Assembly (NCBI GenBank): GCA_944371305.1 | Contig: CALVXM010000002.1 | Span: 1-34,660, forward strand | Direction of reading: 5' to 3' | Source of the DNA: an uncultured Bacilli bacterium | Lineage (GTDB): Bacteria > Bacillota_I > Bacilli_A > RF39 > UBA660 | Length of the DNA: 34,660 bases | In this document: positions 24,401-32,681 of the stretch, piece after piece | How positions within the stretch are numbered: the stretch's first letter is position 1 | Layout: each line of letters opens with the position of its first letter | Notes under the pieces: generated by a model | What the model was told of the DNA's origin: nothing | Seen by the model: only the letters and a program-made list of their open reading frames with translations | The model's database searches: none | Translations under genes and position numbers: made by a program

Positions 24401-25970
24401 AATTACTATCTAACACTCTTGATAATTCTAAAGTATCAATAACTGTATTTTTAAAACTTCCTAAGTTATATTTTTTATAACACATCTCTAAAAATGAAAC
24501 ATCAAATTTAGCATTATGCGCTACCATCGGTAAATCATCATACCAAGCAATAAATCTTTTAATAGCATTTTCTTCATTATCTTTATCTACTAACATATCA
24601 TCCGTTATATTAGTAACTTCCGTAATTTTAGGCGGTAACTTACGTCCAGGATTAATAAGTTCATTATATTTATCAATTATTTGACCATTTTTGATTTTAA
24701 CGGCTCCTATTTCGATAATAGTATCGCCACCACCAGCATTAAAACCTGTTGTCTCAAAGTCGAAAACAACATAAGTATTATCAAGTAAAACTGAATCATC
24801 TTCTCTTAAAACAATGTTAACGCCATCATCAATTAAAGTTAATTCAGTACCATAAATTGCTTTAAACTTTTCACTTTCTTCTTTTCCTTTATTTAAATCA
24901 CAGACAGTATGGTATACATCAGGAAAAGCTTGAACCCCATTATGATCAGTAATGGCAATAGCTTTATGTCCCCATTTATAAGCTTGCTTTACTAATGTTT
25001 TAGCATCAACTAAACCATCCATCTGACTCATCATTGTATGAGTATGTAATTCTACTCTTTTCTCTTCTTCTTCGTCTTTAGGAGTTTCAATTATTTTATC
25101 ACTCTTATTAATATCTCTTAAGTTTAAAACCACTTCATTTGAATATTTATCAAATTTAGTATAACCTCTAAATTTATACCAAGAATTATTCTTAATATGT
25201 TTTTTATAAAAATCAAAATCACTTTGCTCTTTTACAAATAATTTAGCATACATACTATCATTAAAATCAGTAATTTTTAAAGTGAATATTTTGAAATTCG
25301 ATTTATTTGATTCAAATATATCGATACCAAAAACATATGCTTCAACACTAACATTATCTTCTTCAGCTATAATATCGCTTATATTATGTGTAATTTTAGG
25401 TATAAAGCTTCCCATTATTTCAATAATTTCCTTTTTTACAACTGGAATTTCTTCGGTTTTAGCTTGCTCAATTTCCTTTCTTATTTCTTCACTTTTACTT
25501 TCATTAACAATTACTGCAATTTTTAAATCTTTATAGCCTACATTATTAAGTAATTTTTCTAATTGTAAGGAAATTGATTCTAATTTCATCTGTTCAGCTT
25601 TATTGGCCACTTCAATAATTAGTCTATCATCATTTATATTAATTTCATTATCTATAAACATTTCTAACAAAGGATATTCATCTAAGTTTTTATTAATCAA
25701 ATATTTATAATAATCATCTATAAAATCAAAATTAACATTTTTAACTTGAAAAGAAACATTTATTTTATAATCTTTAAAAGCTTTTTTTAAACTATCCATA
25801 AAACTTGTATAAACATCTATAGGTAATGTTTGATCTATACTAATATAAAAATTATATTTTGTTTTATTTTTATTTCCAACGATTTTATCTAATTTTCCAT
25901 TACTAAAAAAAACAGATAATGAACTGTCTAAACTGATTTGTTCCAATAAAATTCTAAGTTTATCCTGCAT
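21450..25970 (-). CDS. polC: DNA polymerase III alpha subunit, Gram-positive PolC type
   Basis: A 1506-residue replicative polymerase with proofreading. In order: N-terminal domain, OB-fold region (IDIFESNKSNFKIFTLKITD), PHP domain (VELHTHTMMSQMDG...AITDHNG) interrupted by the DEDD exonuclease (VVFDFETTGFNAGGGDTIIE), PHP remainder (ATGDVHHLF), polymerase core with GSRGSVGSSFVATMMG, a four-Cys zinc finger (CPNC...CPKC) and catalytic DKVPDIDLNFS, and helix-hairpin-helix near the end. The last residues QLSLF are the beta-clamp binding motif. The ATG at 25970 has GGTGG five bases ahead; the ATG at 26018 lies among promoter-like sequence. Length is a little above Bacillus PolC (~1440). Confidence 0.97.
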   Translation of the reverse strand: MQDKLRILLEQISLDSSLSVFFSNGKLDKIVGNKNKTKYNFYISIDQTLPIDVYTSFMDSLKKAFKDYKINVSFQVKNVNFDFIDDYYKYLINKNLDEYPLLEMFIDNEININDDRLIIEVANKAEQMKLESISLQLEKLLNNVGYKDLKIAVIVNESKSEEIRKEIEQAKTEEIPVVKKEIIEIMGSFIPKITHNISDIIAEEDNVSVEAYVFGIDIFESNKSNFKIFTLKITDFNDSMYAKLFVKEQSDFDFYKKHIKNNSWYKFRGYTKFDKYSNEVVLNLRDINKSDKIIETPKDEEEEKRVELHTHTMMSQMDGLVDAKTLVKQAYKWGHKAIAITDHNGVQAFPDVYHTVCDLNKGKEESEKFKAIYGTELTLIDDGVNIVLREDDSVLLDNTYVVFDFETTGFNAGGGDTIIEIGAVKIKNGQIIDKYNELINPGRKLPPKITEVTNITDDMLVDKDNEENAIKRFIAWYDDLPMVAHNAKFDVSFLEMCYKKYNLGSFKNTVIDTLELSRVLDSNYARHNLTALVKRYDVPWDENAHHRADYDAEGTALVLHKMLVKLSGQNIELMSQLNKMIDKDEIHKYGRSYHINILAKNKIGLKNLFKIVSLANTKYLYKTPRILRSVLNELREGLLIGSGCYESEVFVEAKSKSDEELSNIINFYDYVEVQPLDVYNHLLQTNDFGSLAELIEHIRKVIRVTKESGKLIVATGDVHHLFKEDKIYREIIVNQKVPGGGRHPLAKSSITEIPSQHFRTTKEMLEDFDFLDEETRKEIVITNPNKIADMIDIIEVIIETGGVPFSPKIDKSVETVTQLVYDKAKDWYGDPLPYNIEERIAKELYGDGIFNSIKSELERNSSQNIEEESFQILHETILKGFDEVKNKIRQEIKFSEPDLSLGEVEKKLTKTLGGIIGGGFDVIYLIAQKLVKKSNDDGYLVGSRGSVGSSFVATMMGITEVNPLPAHYRCPNCKHSIFDENGIALANTYSSGFDLPDLNCPKCGTKMLKDGNDMPFATFLGFNADKVPDIDLNFSDLNQAAAHEYTKVLFGEDNVYRAGTIGTVADKTAYGFVKGYCEDKGITKKTAEIERLALGCTGVKRTTGQHPGGIVVIPGYMDVFDFTPFQYPADDPTSAWRTTHFDYHAIDQDVLKLDILGHSDPTQLRMIQDLSGQDVTKVPLDDKETMGIFLSPKPLGVTEEQILNKTGTLGIPEFGTNFTVGLVAETKPTTFAELIKISGLSHGTDVWLGNAQELIKNNIVPFKEVIGCRDDIMVYLMQKGMKPLKAFKIMEFVRKGKASKDPEGWAMFEKEMKEAGIEDWYIESCRKIKYMFPKAHATAYVISAFRIAYYKVHYPSYFYASWFSTKATDFDIESMIKGYDAIKARILEITNKGFDASNKETGILECLKLALEMTARGIKFKNIDLNKSQATTFCLDDDNNLIPPFTTIDGLGDTVAKTIVEERNKGSFLSVEDLQKRGKVSGTIIEKMRNMNILEGLDESSQLSLF

Positions 25971-25986
25971 TACTACCACCATATTA

Positions 25987-26015
25987 ATTATACCAAATTT
26001 AAACTCTTTTTTGAA
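25987..26015 (-). promoter_or_regulatory. Possible polC promoter
   Basis: On the minus strand TTCAAA (26015-26010), a 17-base spacer and TATAAT (25992-25987). A second TATAAT at 26024-26019 has only a weak -35 (TTCTGA). The first gives a very short leader, so the second may be the real one. Confidence 0.4.
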
Positions 26016-26048
26016 CATATTATAACCTAAAAAAACTTCAATTCAGAA

Positions 26049-26909
26049 TTAAAATTTTTTCATATAAGGAACAATTAATTTTTTTAATTCAACATTGTCT
26101 TCTTGATAATAATGAATTGTATTTTTTTGTAATGATATATCAAAATTGTTATCAACTATTATTTCTCCATCAATATTACAAATAATCGGATTCAAAGAAT
26201 TAATTTTTAAATTCTTAATAAATTGGTGCTGAACCTTTGGACTTTCTACATGTTTACCTTTTAATAGTTTAGAAAATAAATGTAACATTTCTAATTTACT
26301 AGTCTTTTCAACTAAATACAAATCTAATAGATTATCATTTATAATGGCAGCAGGAGCAATAGGAATACCATTACCGTAATAAGAGCCATTACATATTGAT
26401 AAAATAGTTATTTGTTTCTCAATTCCATCTAAATTAATATTTTCAGGTTTGTACTTAGGAAATACTGTAGCAATACTTCTTGGATAAGGAATTTTTGATC
26501 TGCCATACTTATTTAATTCATTTACTTTATTAGCAACTTCAGCATCAATTCCAAAAGAAATGACATTAATAAAATACCGATTATTTACAAGTCCTAAATT
26601 AATTTCATTAGTATCTGAAGAAATATTTCTAATAAAATCATTACCACTTCCGCATGGTATTATTCCTAAATAAGCATTACCACCAGCAAGACCATTTATA
26701 ATGTCATTCAATGTTCCATCACCACCGACACTATAAACAACCACATTATCAAATTTAAAATTTTTAGCAATTTGAATTGTTTGTTGCTTACTAGATGAAT
26801 TTATTATAAAAGTATCCGAATCATTTCTAAATAAATCATAAATAAATTTACTTACTTCTTTACTTTTACCATGACCAGCTTTATCATTTACTATAAAAAC
26901 TTTTATCAT
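26049..26909 (-). CDS. Diacylglycerol/lipid kinase of the YegS/BmrU/DgkB family
   Basis: A 286-residue soluble lipid kinase of the DAGK catalytic-domain family, which phosphorylates diacylglycerol or related lipids at the membrane with ATP. Motifs: FIVNDKAGHGKS at the start, SVGGDGTLNDIINGL (GGDGT nucleotide site), IIPCGSGNDFIRNI, and IDGEIIVDN near the end. AGGGGG precedes the ATG. It follows prmC by 17 bases, so it probably belongs to a prfA-prmC transcript. The exact lipid cannot be told; it is distinct from the small membrane kinase at 30134. Confidence 0.9.
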   Translation of the reverse strand: MIKVFIVNDKAGHGKSKEVSKFIYDLFRNDSDTFIINSSSKQQTIQIAKNFKFDNVVVYSVGGDGTLNDIINGLAGGNAYLGIIPCGSGNDFIRNISSDTNEINLGLVNNRYFINVISFGIDAEVANKVNELNKYGRSKIPYPRSIATVFPKYKPENINLDGIEKQITILSICNGSYYGNGIPIAPAAIINDNLLDLYLVEKTSKLEMLHLFSKLLKGKHVESPKVQHQFIKNLKINSLNPIICNIDGEIIVDNNFDISLQKNTIHYYQEDNVELKKLIVPYMKKF

Positions 26910-26926
26910 AAAATCCCCCTAAAATT

Positions 26927-27634
26927 TTAATCGATTAATTCAACAAATACAAATCGATCTCTTCCTTGTAAATCTTTTTCCACAGTCACCTTACAATTTA
27001 GATAAGTATGAGCTAAATTAGTAATAGCTAAAGCTTGATGTTCTCCGATTTCTAAGGCAATTAAACCTTTATCTTTCAAATATTTTTTACAATTAGCTAG
27101 TATTTTCTCGTAAAAATATAAACCATTATTAGCAGCATATAAAGCCAAATGTGGCTCGTTATTTTTAACTAAATCCATAATTTCTTCGTCGTAAGATATA
27201 TATGGTGGATTACTAATAATTAAATCATACTTACGCGATAATGGCTCTAACATATCACCCAAATAAAAATTGATATTTACATTATTATTTTTAGCATTTA
27301 TCTTAGCTAATTCTAATGCCTTTGAAGATATATCAACAGCATCAACTAAGCAATTTAATTCTTTAGCTAAAGTTATAGCAATACAACCACTTCCAGTTCC
27401 TAAGTCAACTATGTCAAAATAACCTTTATTTTTAACTTTTTTAATTGTTTTCTCTACTAACTCTTCAGTTTCGAAACGTGGAATCAAGACACTATCATTC
27501 ACTTCAATAATATTGCCATAAAAATTAACATTACCAACTATATATTGTAAAGGAATACCTAAATTATATTTTTCTATACCATCATCAAGTTTATCAGCTG
27601 GCAAATACTTTTTCAAATAATCAATATCTGTCAA
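26927..27634 (-). CDS. prmC: Peptide chain release factor N5-glutamine methyltransferase
   Basis: A 235-residue SAM-dependent methyltransferase that modifies the Gln of the GGQ motif in release factors. Motifs: IPRFETEELVE, the SAM loop VDLGTGSGCIAITLA, and catalytic NPPYIS in LIISNPPYISYDEE. It is shorter at the N-terminus than the ~280-residue family norm. The start is TTG at 27634 with GAGGGG six bases ahead, a Shine-Dalgarno made by the last codons of prfA. It lies one base after prfA, its substrate gene, the usual bacterial arrangement. Confidence 0.95.
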   Translation of the reverse strand: MTDIDYLKKYLPADKLDDGIEKYNLGIPLQYIVGNVNFYGNIIEVNDSVLIPRFETEELVEKTIKKVKNKGYFDIVDLGTGSGCIAITLAKELNCLVDAVDISSKALELAKINAKNNNVNINFYLGDMLEPLSRKYDLIISNPPYISYDEEIMDLVKNNEPHLALYAANNGLYFYEKILANCKKYLKDKGLIALEIGEHQALAITNLAHTYLNCKVTVEKDLQGRDRFVFVELID

Positions 27635-27635
27635 G

Positions 27636-28691
27636 TTATTCCCCTCTTAATTTGCGGTTTTGATCTTCAGTTATTAAAGCATCGATAACTTTATCAATAT
27701 CACCCTGCATGACGCGATCTAAAGTATTTAAAGTAAAGCCTATACGATGATCAGTAACTCTATTTTGTGGATAATTATATGTCCTTATTTTTTCGGAACG
27801 GTCACCAGTACCAATTTTACTTCTTCTTTCAATTCCCATCTCTTTTTCTCTTTCTTGTGTCCTTAAATCATAAAGTCTTGTTTGTAAAATCTTAAAAGCT
27901 TTTTCTTTATTTTTAATTTGACTTCTTTCCGTTTGCGAGTAAACAACTATACCAGTCGGAATATGAGTAAGTCTTACTGCTGAATCAGTCGTATTAACAC
28001 CTTGGCCACCACAGCCACTACTTCTTGTGATATCAATTCTTACATCGTTCATATCAATTTCACAATCTAATTCTTCTGCTTCTGGCATAACCAAAACTGT
28101 GGCTGTTGAAGTATGAACTCTACCTTGCGTCTCAGTAACAGGTACTCTTTGAACACGATGAGCACCAGATTCATATTTTAATTTTGAATAAACATTTTCC
28201 CCTTTAACCATAAAACTAATTAAAGTATAACCACCAGCTTCTGATTTTTCTTCCTCGACAATTTCAATTTTCCACCCTTCTTTTTCAGCTAATTTTTTAT
28301 ACATATCAAACAAATCGCCAGCGAAAATATTACCTTCGTCACCACCAGCAGCACCTCTTATTTCAACGATAACATTCTTACCATCATTAGGATCTTTAGG
28401 TAATAATAAAATTTCAATATCTTTCGTTAACTGTTCTAATTTAGTTTGATTTTCTTCTAATTCCTCTTTAGCAAATTCTCCTAACTCTGGATCTTTAGTT
28501 AACTCTTTAGCTTCTTTAATATTTTCATTTAATTTTTTATATTCTTGATATGCATCATAAGCTTCTTTTAGGCCAGCTTGTTCTTTTGACAAACTGGTAG
28601 CCTTTTTAATATCTGAAATAACTTCTGGTTGCATTAATTCATTTGTAATTTCATTATATCTTTCCTCGATTGTCTGCAATCTTTCAATCAT
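27636..28691 (-). CDS. prfA: Peptide chain release factor 1
   Basis: A 351-residue class I release factor recognising UAA and UAG. The hydrolysis motif is [20 protein letters not shown] (GGQ), and the anticodon-like tripeptide is in the [14 protein letters not shown] segment region typical of RF1; the C-terminus [20 protein letters not shown] also fits. I chose the ATG at 28691 with GGGTGA four bases ahead; the ATG at 28703 lies in the Shine-Dalgarno. It leads a transcript with prmC and probably the lipid kinase. Confidence 0.96.
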   Translation of the reverse strand: MIERLQTIEERYNEITNELMQPEVISDIKKATSLSKEQAGLKEAYDAYQEYKKLNENIKEAKELTKDPELGEFAKEELEENQTKLEQLTKDIEILLLPKDPNDGKNVIVEIRGAAGGDEGNIFAGDLFDMYKKLAEKEGWKIEIVEEEKSEAGGYTLISFMVKGENVYSKLKYESGAHRVQRVPVTETQGRVHTSTATVLVMPEAEELDCEIDMNDVRIDITRSSGCGGQGVNTTDSAVRLTHIPTGIVVYSQTERSQIKNKEKAFKILQTRLYDLRTQEREKEMGIERRSKIGTGDRSEKIRTYNYPQNRVTDHRIGFTLNTLDRVMQGDIDKVIDALITEDQNRKLRGE

Positions 28692-28716
28692 AATTTCACC
28701 CATTTCTCAATATAAA

Positions 28717-28745
28717 ATTATACTATATAATATGTTTTTAAGCAA
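28717..28745 (-). promoter_or_regulatory. Promoter of the prfA operon
   Basis: On the minus strand TTGCTT (28745-28740), a 17-base spacer and TATAAT (28722-28717); predicted start near 28710, about 20 bases before the ATG. Confidence 0.6.
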
Positions 28746-28747
28746 AT

Positions 28748-28773
28748 GAAAACTTATTCATTTTGAATAAGTT
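28748..28773 (-). terminator. Terminator of the phosphomannomutase gene
   Basis: AACTTATTCA / TGAATAAGTT form a perfect 10-bp stem with a 3-base loop (28751-28773); the minus strand continues TTTTCATTT. It overlaps the stop codon and directly precedes the prfA promoter. Confidence 0.75.
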
Positions 28774-30124
28774 ATAACATTTTATTAATCAATCGCATAA
28801 ATTCATCAGTAATTTCTTGTAGTCTTTCCTCAGAATTAGCTTCAAATCTAGCACTTATAACCGGCCCGGTATTGGAATATCTAACTAAAGCCCAACCATC
28901 ATTAAATTCTACTCTAATTCCATCAATATCGTTATATTTATAATTTTTAGCAATAGCGTATTTTTTTACTTCTTCAACTATTTTATATTTATTTTCCTCA
29001 GTAGTATCCAGCTTTAATTCATCAGTTGAATAATAAGTGTTGATATCATCATATAATTCAGACATTTTTTTAGTAGTATTAGATAGTACTTCAAGCATTC
29101 TAAGACCAGCATATAATCCATCATCAAAACTATAGAAACGATCACCAAACCACATGTGGCCAGAATATTCTCCCGCAAATTCCAAATTTTCTTCGTGCAT
29201 TTTACGATACATGTAAGAATTACCTGTGCGGTACATAATTTGTTGTAAACCTAATTTATCTAATTCATCTACTAAAGATTTAGAACATTTAACATCATAT
29301 AAAGCTTTACGTATTTTTAAATCATCATTTAAATAACGATACATAATAATCATAAAAATATCAGAATTAATAATATTACCTTTTTCATCGATTATTCTAA
29401 CTCGATCTCCATCAGCATCTAAGGCAATACCAATATCATATCCCAACTCCACTACTCTTTTTTGAATAGCTACTAAATTCTCACTAACTGAAGGATCAGG
29501 GTGATGATTTGGAAAAGTTGGATCACTATCACAATATAATAAATCGTAAGTTATATTTAATTTATCTAATATATCCTTTATGACAATTGAAACTGTTCCA
29601 TTTCCGCAATCAAATACTGCTTTAATATTTTTATTTATTTTTAAATTGTTAACAACCAAATTAATATATTCTTCTTTAATATCATAAGTGCTTAATTTAC
29701 CACTTCCTTTAGAAAATTGCCCTTTATTCGTAAAATCTCTAAAAGCTATTATTTCTTCACCAGCAGCATTACCATTTTCATCAAATGATATTTTAAAACC
29801 ATTATGATTACTTGGATTATGAGAAGCTGTAATCATAATAGCCGCCCATTTATTTAGATGCTGCCTTGCATAATAATACATTGGCGTAGTAACAAGTCCT
29901 AAATTTGTTACATCAATCCCTGATTCCAATAAGCCTTTTATCAAATTTTCAGCTAAAATTGGTGAAGATAGGCGATTATCATAACCAACTAAAACTTCTT
30001 TTTTACCTCTTAATTTTACATAAGTTCCAAAACTCTTACCTAAAACATAAGCTGTTTCATCAGTTATTTGTTCTTTATAAATACCTCTTATATCATAAGC
30101 TCTAAAAATTGTTTGATCAATCAT
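28772..30124 (-). CDS. Phosphomannomutase/phosphoglucomutase
   Basis: A 450-residue alpha-D-phosphohexomutase of the PMM/PGM (AlgC/ManB) type that moves phosphate between C6 and C1 of mannose or glucose. Four domains: phosphoserine loop TASHNP (S101), metal loop DADGDR (236-241), sugar loop GEYSGH (~328), and a C-terminal phosphate loop RYSNTGP, a variant of the common RxSNTxP. It could supply mannose-1-phosphate to the ManC-like enzyme at 5709. GGAG precedes the ATG; it follows the small lipid kinase by nine bases and probably shares its transcript. Confidence 0.93.
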   Translation of the reverse strand: MIDQTIFRAYDIRGIYKEQITDETAYVLGKSFGTYVKLRGKKEVLVGYDNRLSSPILAENLIKGLLESGIDVTNLGLVTTPMYYYARQHLNKWAAIMITASHNPSNHNGFKISFDENGNAAGEEIIAFRDFTNKGQFSKGSGKLSTYDIKEEYINLVVNNLKINKNIKAVFDCGNGTVSIVIKDILDKLNITYDLLYCDSDPTFPNHHPDPSVSENLVAIQKRVVELGYDIGIALDADGDRVRIIDEKGNIINSDIFMIIMYRYLNDDLKIRKALYDVKCSKSLVDELDKLGLQQIMYRTGNSYMYRKMHEENLEFAGEYSGHMWFGDRFYSFDDGLYAGLRMLEVLSNTTKKMSELYDDINTYYSTDELKLDTTEENKYKIVEEVKKYAIAKNYKYNDIDGIRVEFNDGWALVRYSNTGPVISARFEANSEERLQEITDEFMRLINKML

Positions 30125-30133
30125 AAAATTCTC

Positions 30134-30520
30134 CTATCCAAAATAAAGTATTATTTTAGGAACAAAAATAATTATTCCAATAATTACAGATACTATTGCC
30201 ACTACTAAAACTGCCCCTGCGGATGTATCTTTCGCTAATTTAGCTTTAGGATTAATTTCAGGCATACATATATCAATAGCTGTTTCAATAGCTGTATTCA
30301 TAAGTTCTAAAGTAATAACAAAACCGAATAATAAAACACATATCAACCATTCAGTAACGCTAATCTTAAAAATAAAACCTAAAATTATAACCAATAACAT
30401 TACTGAAAAATGAATAGCTAAATTCCGTTCAGTTAGAATGTTAACCTTAATTCCTTGAAAAGCATAATAAAAACTATTTAATAAAGAAGGTTTGCTTTTC
30501 TTATATTTTTTCTTAAACAT
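30134..30520 (-). CDS. dgkA: Diacylglycerol/undecaprenol kinase, DgkA family
   Basis: A 128-residue membrane kinase with three hydrophobic segments (about 38-54, 60-76, 100-123). Family residues: ERNLAIHF, the catalytic region ELMNTAIETAIDI and AKDTSAGAVLV. In Gram-positive bacteria this family (DgkA/YqfG group) phosphorylates undecaprenol, so it feeds the C55-P carrier pool for wall and glycan synthesis. AGGAAGTG precedes the ATG. It heads a transcript with the phosphohexomutase gene, which makes an envelope-precursor role likely. Confidence 0.92.
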   Translation of the reverse strand: MFKKKYKKSKPSLLNSFYYAFQGIKVNILTERNLAIHFSVMLLVIILGFIFKISVTEWLICVLLFGFVITLELMNTAIETAIDICMPEINPKAKLAKDTSAGAVLVVAIVSVIIGIIIFVPKIILYFG

Positions 30521-30548
30521 GTTTCACTTCCTAATACATTATATAAAA

Positions 30549-30557
30549 ATTATACCA
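30549..30557 (-). promoter_or_regulatory. Extended -10 promoter before dgkA
   Basis: TGG-TATAAT on the minus strand (30557-30549); the -35 region is AT-rich with no clear hexamer. Confidence 0.45.
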
Positions 30558-30591
30558 CAAATTTCATAATAAAAATCATAATTACAATTTA

Positions 30592-31221
30592 TTATAATTT
30601 TTTAACATCTTTATTTTCTATTTCTTCTGTTAAAACTAATGCCTTCGCAAATTCCATTTCTAATAATGTTTTACTAAAAGAAGCATACTGAATACCTTGT
30701 TCCAAATTATCCTTATCCATCAACGTAAAATCTAATTTAAATCCAGGCATATTAACTGAAACATATTCCCTTATAAATTCTCGAATCGTCCTACCATTAC
30801 CTTCCCTAAATGGATGAATAACTAATAAATCATAATAATATTCAGCTAAAAAATAAGTGAACTCACGAAAATATTTGCATTTTAAAAATTCTGATTTCAT
30901 TTCTTTTAAGACAATATCTAACTCACTATCAATATTTTTTTCACTAGTGAAATAGGATCTGTTTTTCTGCATATAAACGGTACGATATTTACCTGCAAAA
31001 GGATATATACTATCAAAAATATATTTATGAATCGCACATAAATGATATTTATCAAAGTTTCCCTTTATTGGATTATTATATAATTCAACTAGTCGTTCAA
31101 AACTAATATCGGTTTCCTTTTGCTTTAAAAGATTATAATCAGTTATTCCCAACTTATTTTTTAATACGTTAGTTCCATCGATAAAATATTCATTCCATTT
31201 TCGTTCATATTCTTCGGTCAT
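30592..31221 (-). CDS. Fic-family AMP-transferase toxin
   Basis: A 209-residue single-domain Fic protein. The catalytic motif HPFREGNGRTIR (136-147) is complete: His base, acidic metal ligand, GNGR phosphate loop and final Arg. IHKYIFDSIYPFAGKYRTV (64-82) is the usual helix and turn before the flap, and NRSYF fits the flap. Such FicT/VbhT toxins AMPylate targets such as GyrB and ParE. I chose the ATG at 31221 although the upstream GTG at 31233 is in frame; the Shine-Dalgarno is weak (GTGAG), which suggests coupling to the overlapping antitoxin gene. No inhibitory helix is present in the protein itself, as expected for a class I Fic protein. The target is unknown. Confidence 0.92.
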   Translation of the reverse strand: MTEEYERKWNEYFIDGTNVLKNKLGITDYNLLKQKETDISFERLVELYNNPIKGNFDKYHLCAIHKYIFDSIYPFAGKYRTVYMQKNRSYFTSEKNIDSELDIVLKEMKSEFLKCKYFREFTYFLAEYYYDLLVIHPFREGNGRTIREFIREYVSVNMPGFKLDFTLMDKDNLEQGIQYASFSKTLLEMEFAKALVLTEEIENKDVKKL

Positions 31222-31369
31222 TATTTTTCTCACTTTCTATTAAAATTATCGTTTTAACCTTCGATACATCATCTTTTTTTGTTATTTCATCAATAAAAGT
31301 TTGACTAACTTTTAACCCATCCAATTTTACACTTGCCAACGCTTGAATTACTGCTTCATTATTTAACAT
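31205..31369 (-). CDS. VbhA/FicA-like Fic antitoxin, 54 aa
   Basis: A 54-residue protein: MLNNEAVIQALASVKLDGLK, then VSQTFIDEITKKDDVSKVKT, then a basic tail. The order A-xx-S-VKL-D-G-L-x-(V/P)S...F matches VbhA-type antitoxins (ASxxLEGL.xS..). The class I inhibitory motif SxxxE(G/N) reads S13-VKL-D17-G18, with Asp in place of the Glu that blocks ATP gamma-phosphate. GGTGG lies four bases before the ATG. Its stop lies 17 bases inside the fic gene, in another frame, as in toxin-antitoxin pairs. It is too short for usual gene calls. Confidence 0.75.
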   Translation of the reverse strand: MLNNEAVIQALASVKLDGLKVSQTFIDEITKKDDVSKVKTIILIESEKNNDRRI

Positions 31370-31382
31370 AATACCACCAACC

Positions 31383-31396
31383 AATATACTTTATTA
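31383..31396. repeat. Direct repeat copy 1 over the fic -10 box
   Basis: AATATACTTTATTA, identical to the copy at 31436-31449. This copy covers four bases of the -10 box of the toxin-antitoxin promoter, so a protein bound here could block transcription. Confidence 0.6.
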
Positions 31397-31421
31397 TATA
31401 AAAATTTAATTTGTTTGATAA
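31393..31421 (-). promoter_or_regulatory. Promoter of the fic toxin-antitoxin operon
   Basis: On the minus strand TTATCA (31421-31416), a 17-base spacer and TATAAT (31398-31393); predicted start about 17 bases before the antitoxin ATG. Confidence 0.6.
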
Positions 31422-31435
31422 CTAAATTAAACTAT

Positions 31436-31449
31436 AATATACTTTATTA
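31436..31449. repeat. Direct repeat copy 2 upstream of the fic -35 box
   Basis: AATATACTTTATTA, second copy, 15 bases upstream of the -35 and just after the stop of the YjdF-like gene. With copy 1 it brackets the promoter. Confidence 0.6.
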
Positions 31450-31451
31450 AA

Positions 31452-32243
31452 TTATTTACGCATCACGGGAATAAACTTCTCGACAATCGTATATTTATCA
31501 CGATTTTTAATATATAAATACCCTATTACAGAAAATACGACCGCGCCAAGAAAATTTACTAATAAATCTTTCATCGTGTCAATTATACCGATATCTAAAT
31601 AACCAGAAATTGTAGTTTCTTTAATCTCATTATTTTCTCTATAATAAATTGTTGTATGATCAATATTTTCAATGACGACCGGTACATTTTTTCCTTCTTC
31701 ATTTAAATAAACTGAAGAAACACTATCGACAATTCGATCTTTTTGCATATCCATATTTAATAAGTAATCGCCACTAAACTCGAAAAATTCCCATAAAACC
31801 CCAATCGTCATTGAAAAACAAAAACCAACAAAAGCAACAAAAATAGGCGTTAAAGTAATATGTAATTTTTCATTTCTATTTAATATATCGATCATCGAAA
31901 AACCAATAGCTCCACATAAAAAGCCATTAATGGTGTGTAACATTGTATCCCAATATGGAATTTGGCCATAAAAGTTTTGAATTTCGCCTAATATTTCAGC
32001 CGAAAATATAAAAAGTAAAATAATTATTTCTAAAGGTGTGGGTAAATCTATTTTTAATTTTCGATCGATAACAAACGGAATAATAAATAAAATTAAAGTT
32101 AAAAAACATAAGAAAACATCTTGCCAATTATGATGAAATATTTGAACAATCATTACCAAAATTACAAAAAATCTTAAAATGAAATAAACAGCTAATGTTT
32201 TTTTATCACTACCTTTAATTAATTCCTTTACTTTTTTATTCAT
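31452..32243 (-). CDS. YjdF/DUF2238-like integral membrane protein
   Basis: A 263-residue membrane protein with about six hydrophobic segments and the conserved core PYWDTMLHTINGFLCGAIGFS (about 105-125), IDILNR, and SMTIGVLWEFFEFSGD, where the Asp-Thr-His and Trp-Glu-Phe residues recall YjdF/DUF2238 proteins. A ~60-residue loop (DRIVDSVSSVY...TTISGYLDIG) lies between the last segments. GAGGTG precedes the ATG at 32243. Function is unknown; the conserved polar residues in the membrane suggest an enzyme or transporter. Confidence 0.75.
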   Translation of the reverse strand: MNKKVKELIKGSDKKTLAVYFILRFFVILVMIVQIFHHNWQDVFLCFLTLILFIIPFVIDRKLKIDLPTPLEIIILLFIFSAEILGEIQNFYGQIPYWDTMLHTINGFLCGAIGFSMIDILNRNEKLHITLTPIFVAFVGFCFSMTIGVLWEFFEFSGDYLLNMDMQKDRIVDSVSSVYLNEEGKNVPVVIENIDHTTIYYRENNEIKETTISGYLDIGIIDTMKDLLVNFLGAVVFSVIGYLYIKNRDKYTIVEKFIPVMRK

Positions 32244-32288
32244 ACTACACCTCATAATTATTATATAATATTATAATTATTATTTCAA

Positions 32289-32636
32289 TTACATATTTTT
32301 ATTTATCCACAGCATAATTAAATCAACTATATAATCTACTTCTTCTTTAGTTAAATTTCGATTAGGATGAATTTTGTGCCATTTATATAAACATTTACGG
32401 CAACAAGTCGCTGTTGCATGCTCGGCTATAAAAACAGGATGTCCTCTCATTGGCGTTTGCTTGCCATCGTTTAAAGTAGGATAAGGCGTCAATCTTTGAT
32501 TAATAAAATCATACGCATGTTCTTTTATTTTTTCTAATCCTTTTTCTTTTATATATAGTTTTTCTTTATCTTTTAATTTAAAACTACTTCTAAATTTTGA
32601 TTTATTTAACTTTAATAACATATTTTCTAACATCAT
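32289..32636 (-). CDS. DUF4186 family protein
   Basis: A 115-residue soluble protein with the DUF4186 signature RLTPYPTLNDGKQTPMRGHP and VFIAEHATATCCRKCLYKWH, i.e. conserved His, Cys-Cys and Cys that could bind metal. The biochemical role of the family is unknown. GGTGA lies three bases before the first ATG and six before the next, so either Met may start it. It has an extended -10 promoter upstream and is probably cotranscribed with the YjdF-like gene. Confidence 0.85.
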   Translation of the reverse strand: MMLENMLLKLNKSKFRSSFKLKDKEKLYIKEKGLEKIKEHAYDFINQRLTPYPTLNDGKQTPMRGHPVFIAEHATATCCRKCLYKWHKIHPNRNLTKEEVDYIVDLIMLWINKNM

Positions 32637-32662
32637 TCGTCACCATTTTAATTTCCAACAAA

Positions 32663-32671
32663 ATTATAGCA
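32663..32671 (-). promoter_or_regulatory. Extended -10 promoter before the DUF4186 gene
   Basis: TGC-TATAAT on the minus strand (32671-32663), directly after the ATPase terminator; no clear -35. Confidence 0.45.
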
Positions 32672-32681
32672 TAGAATATTT

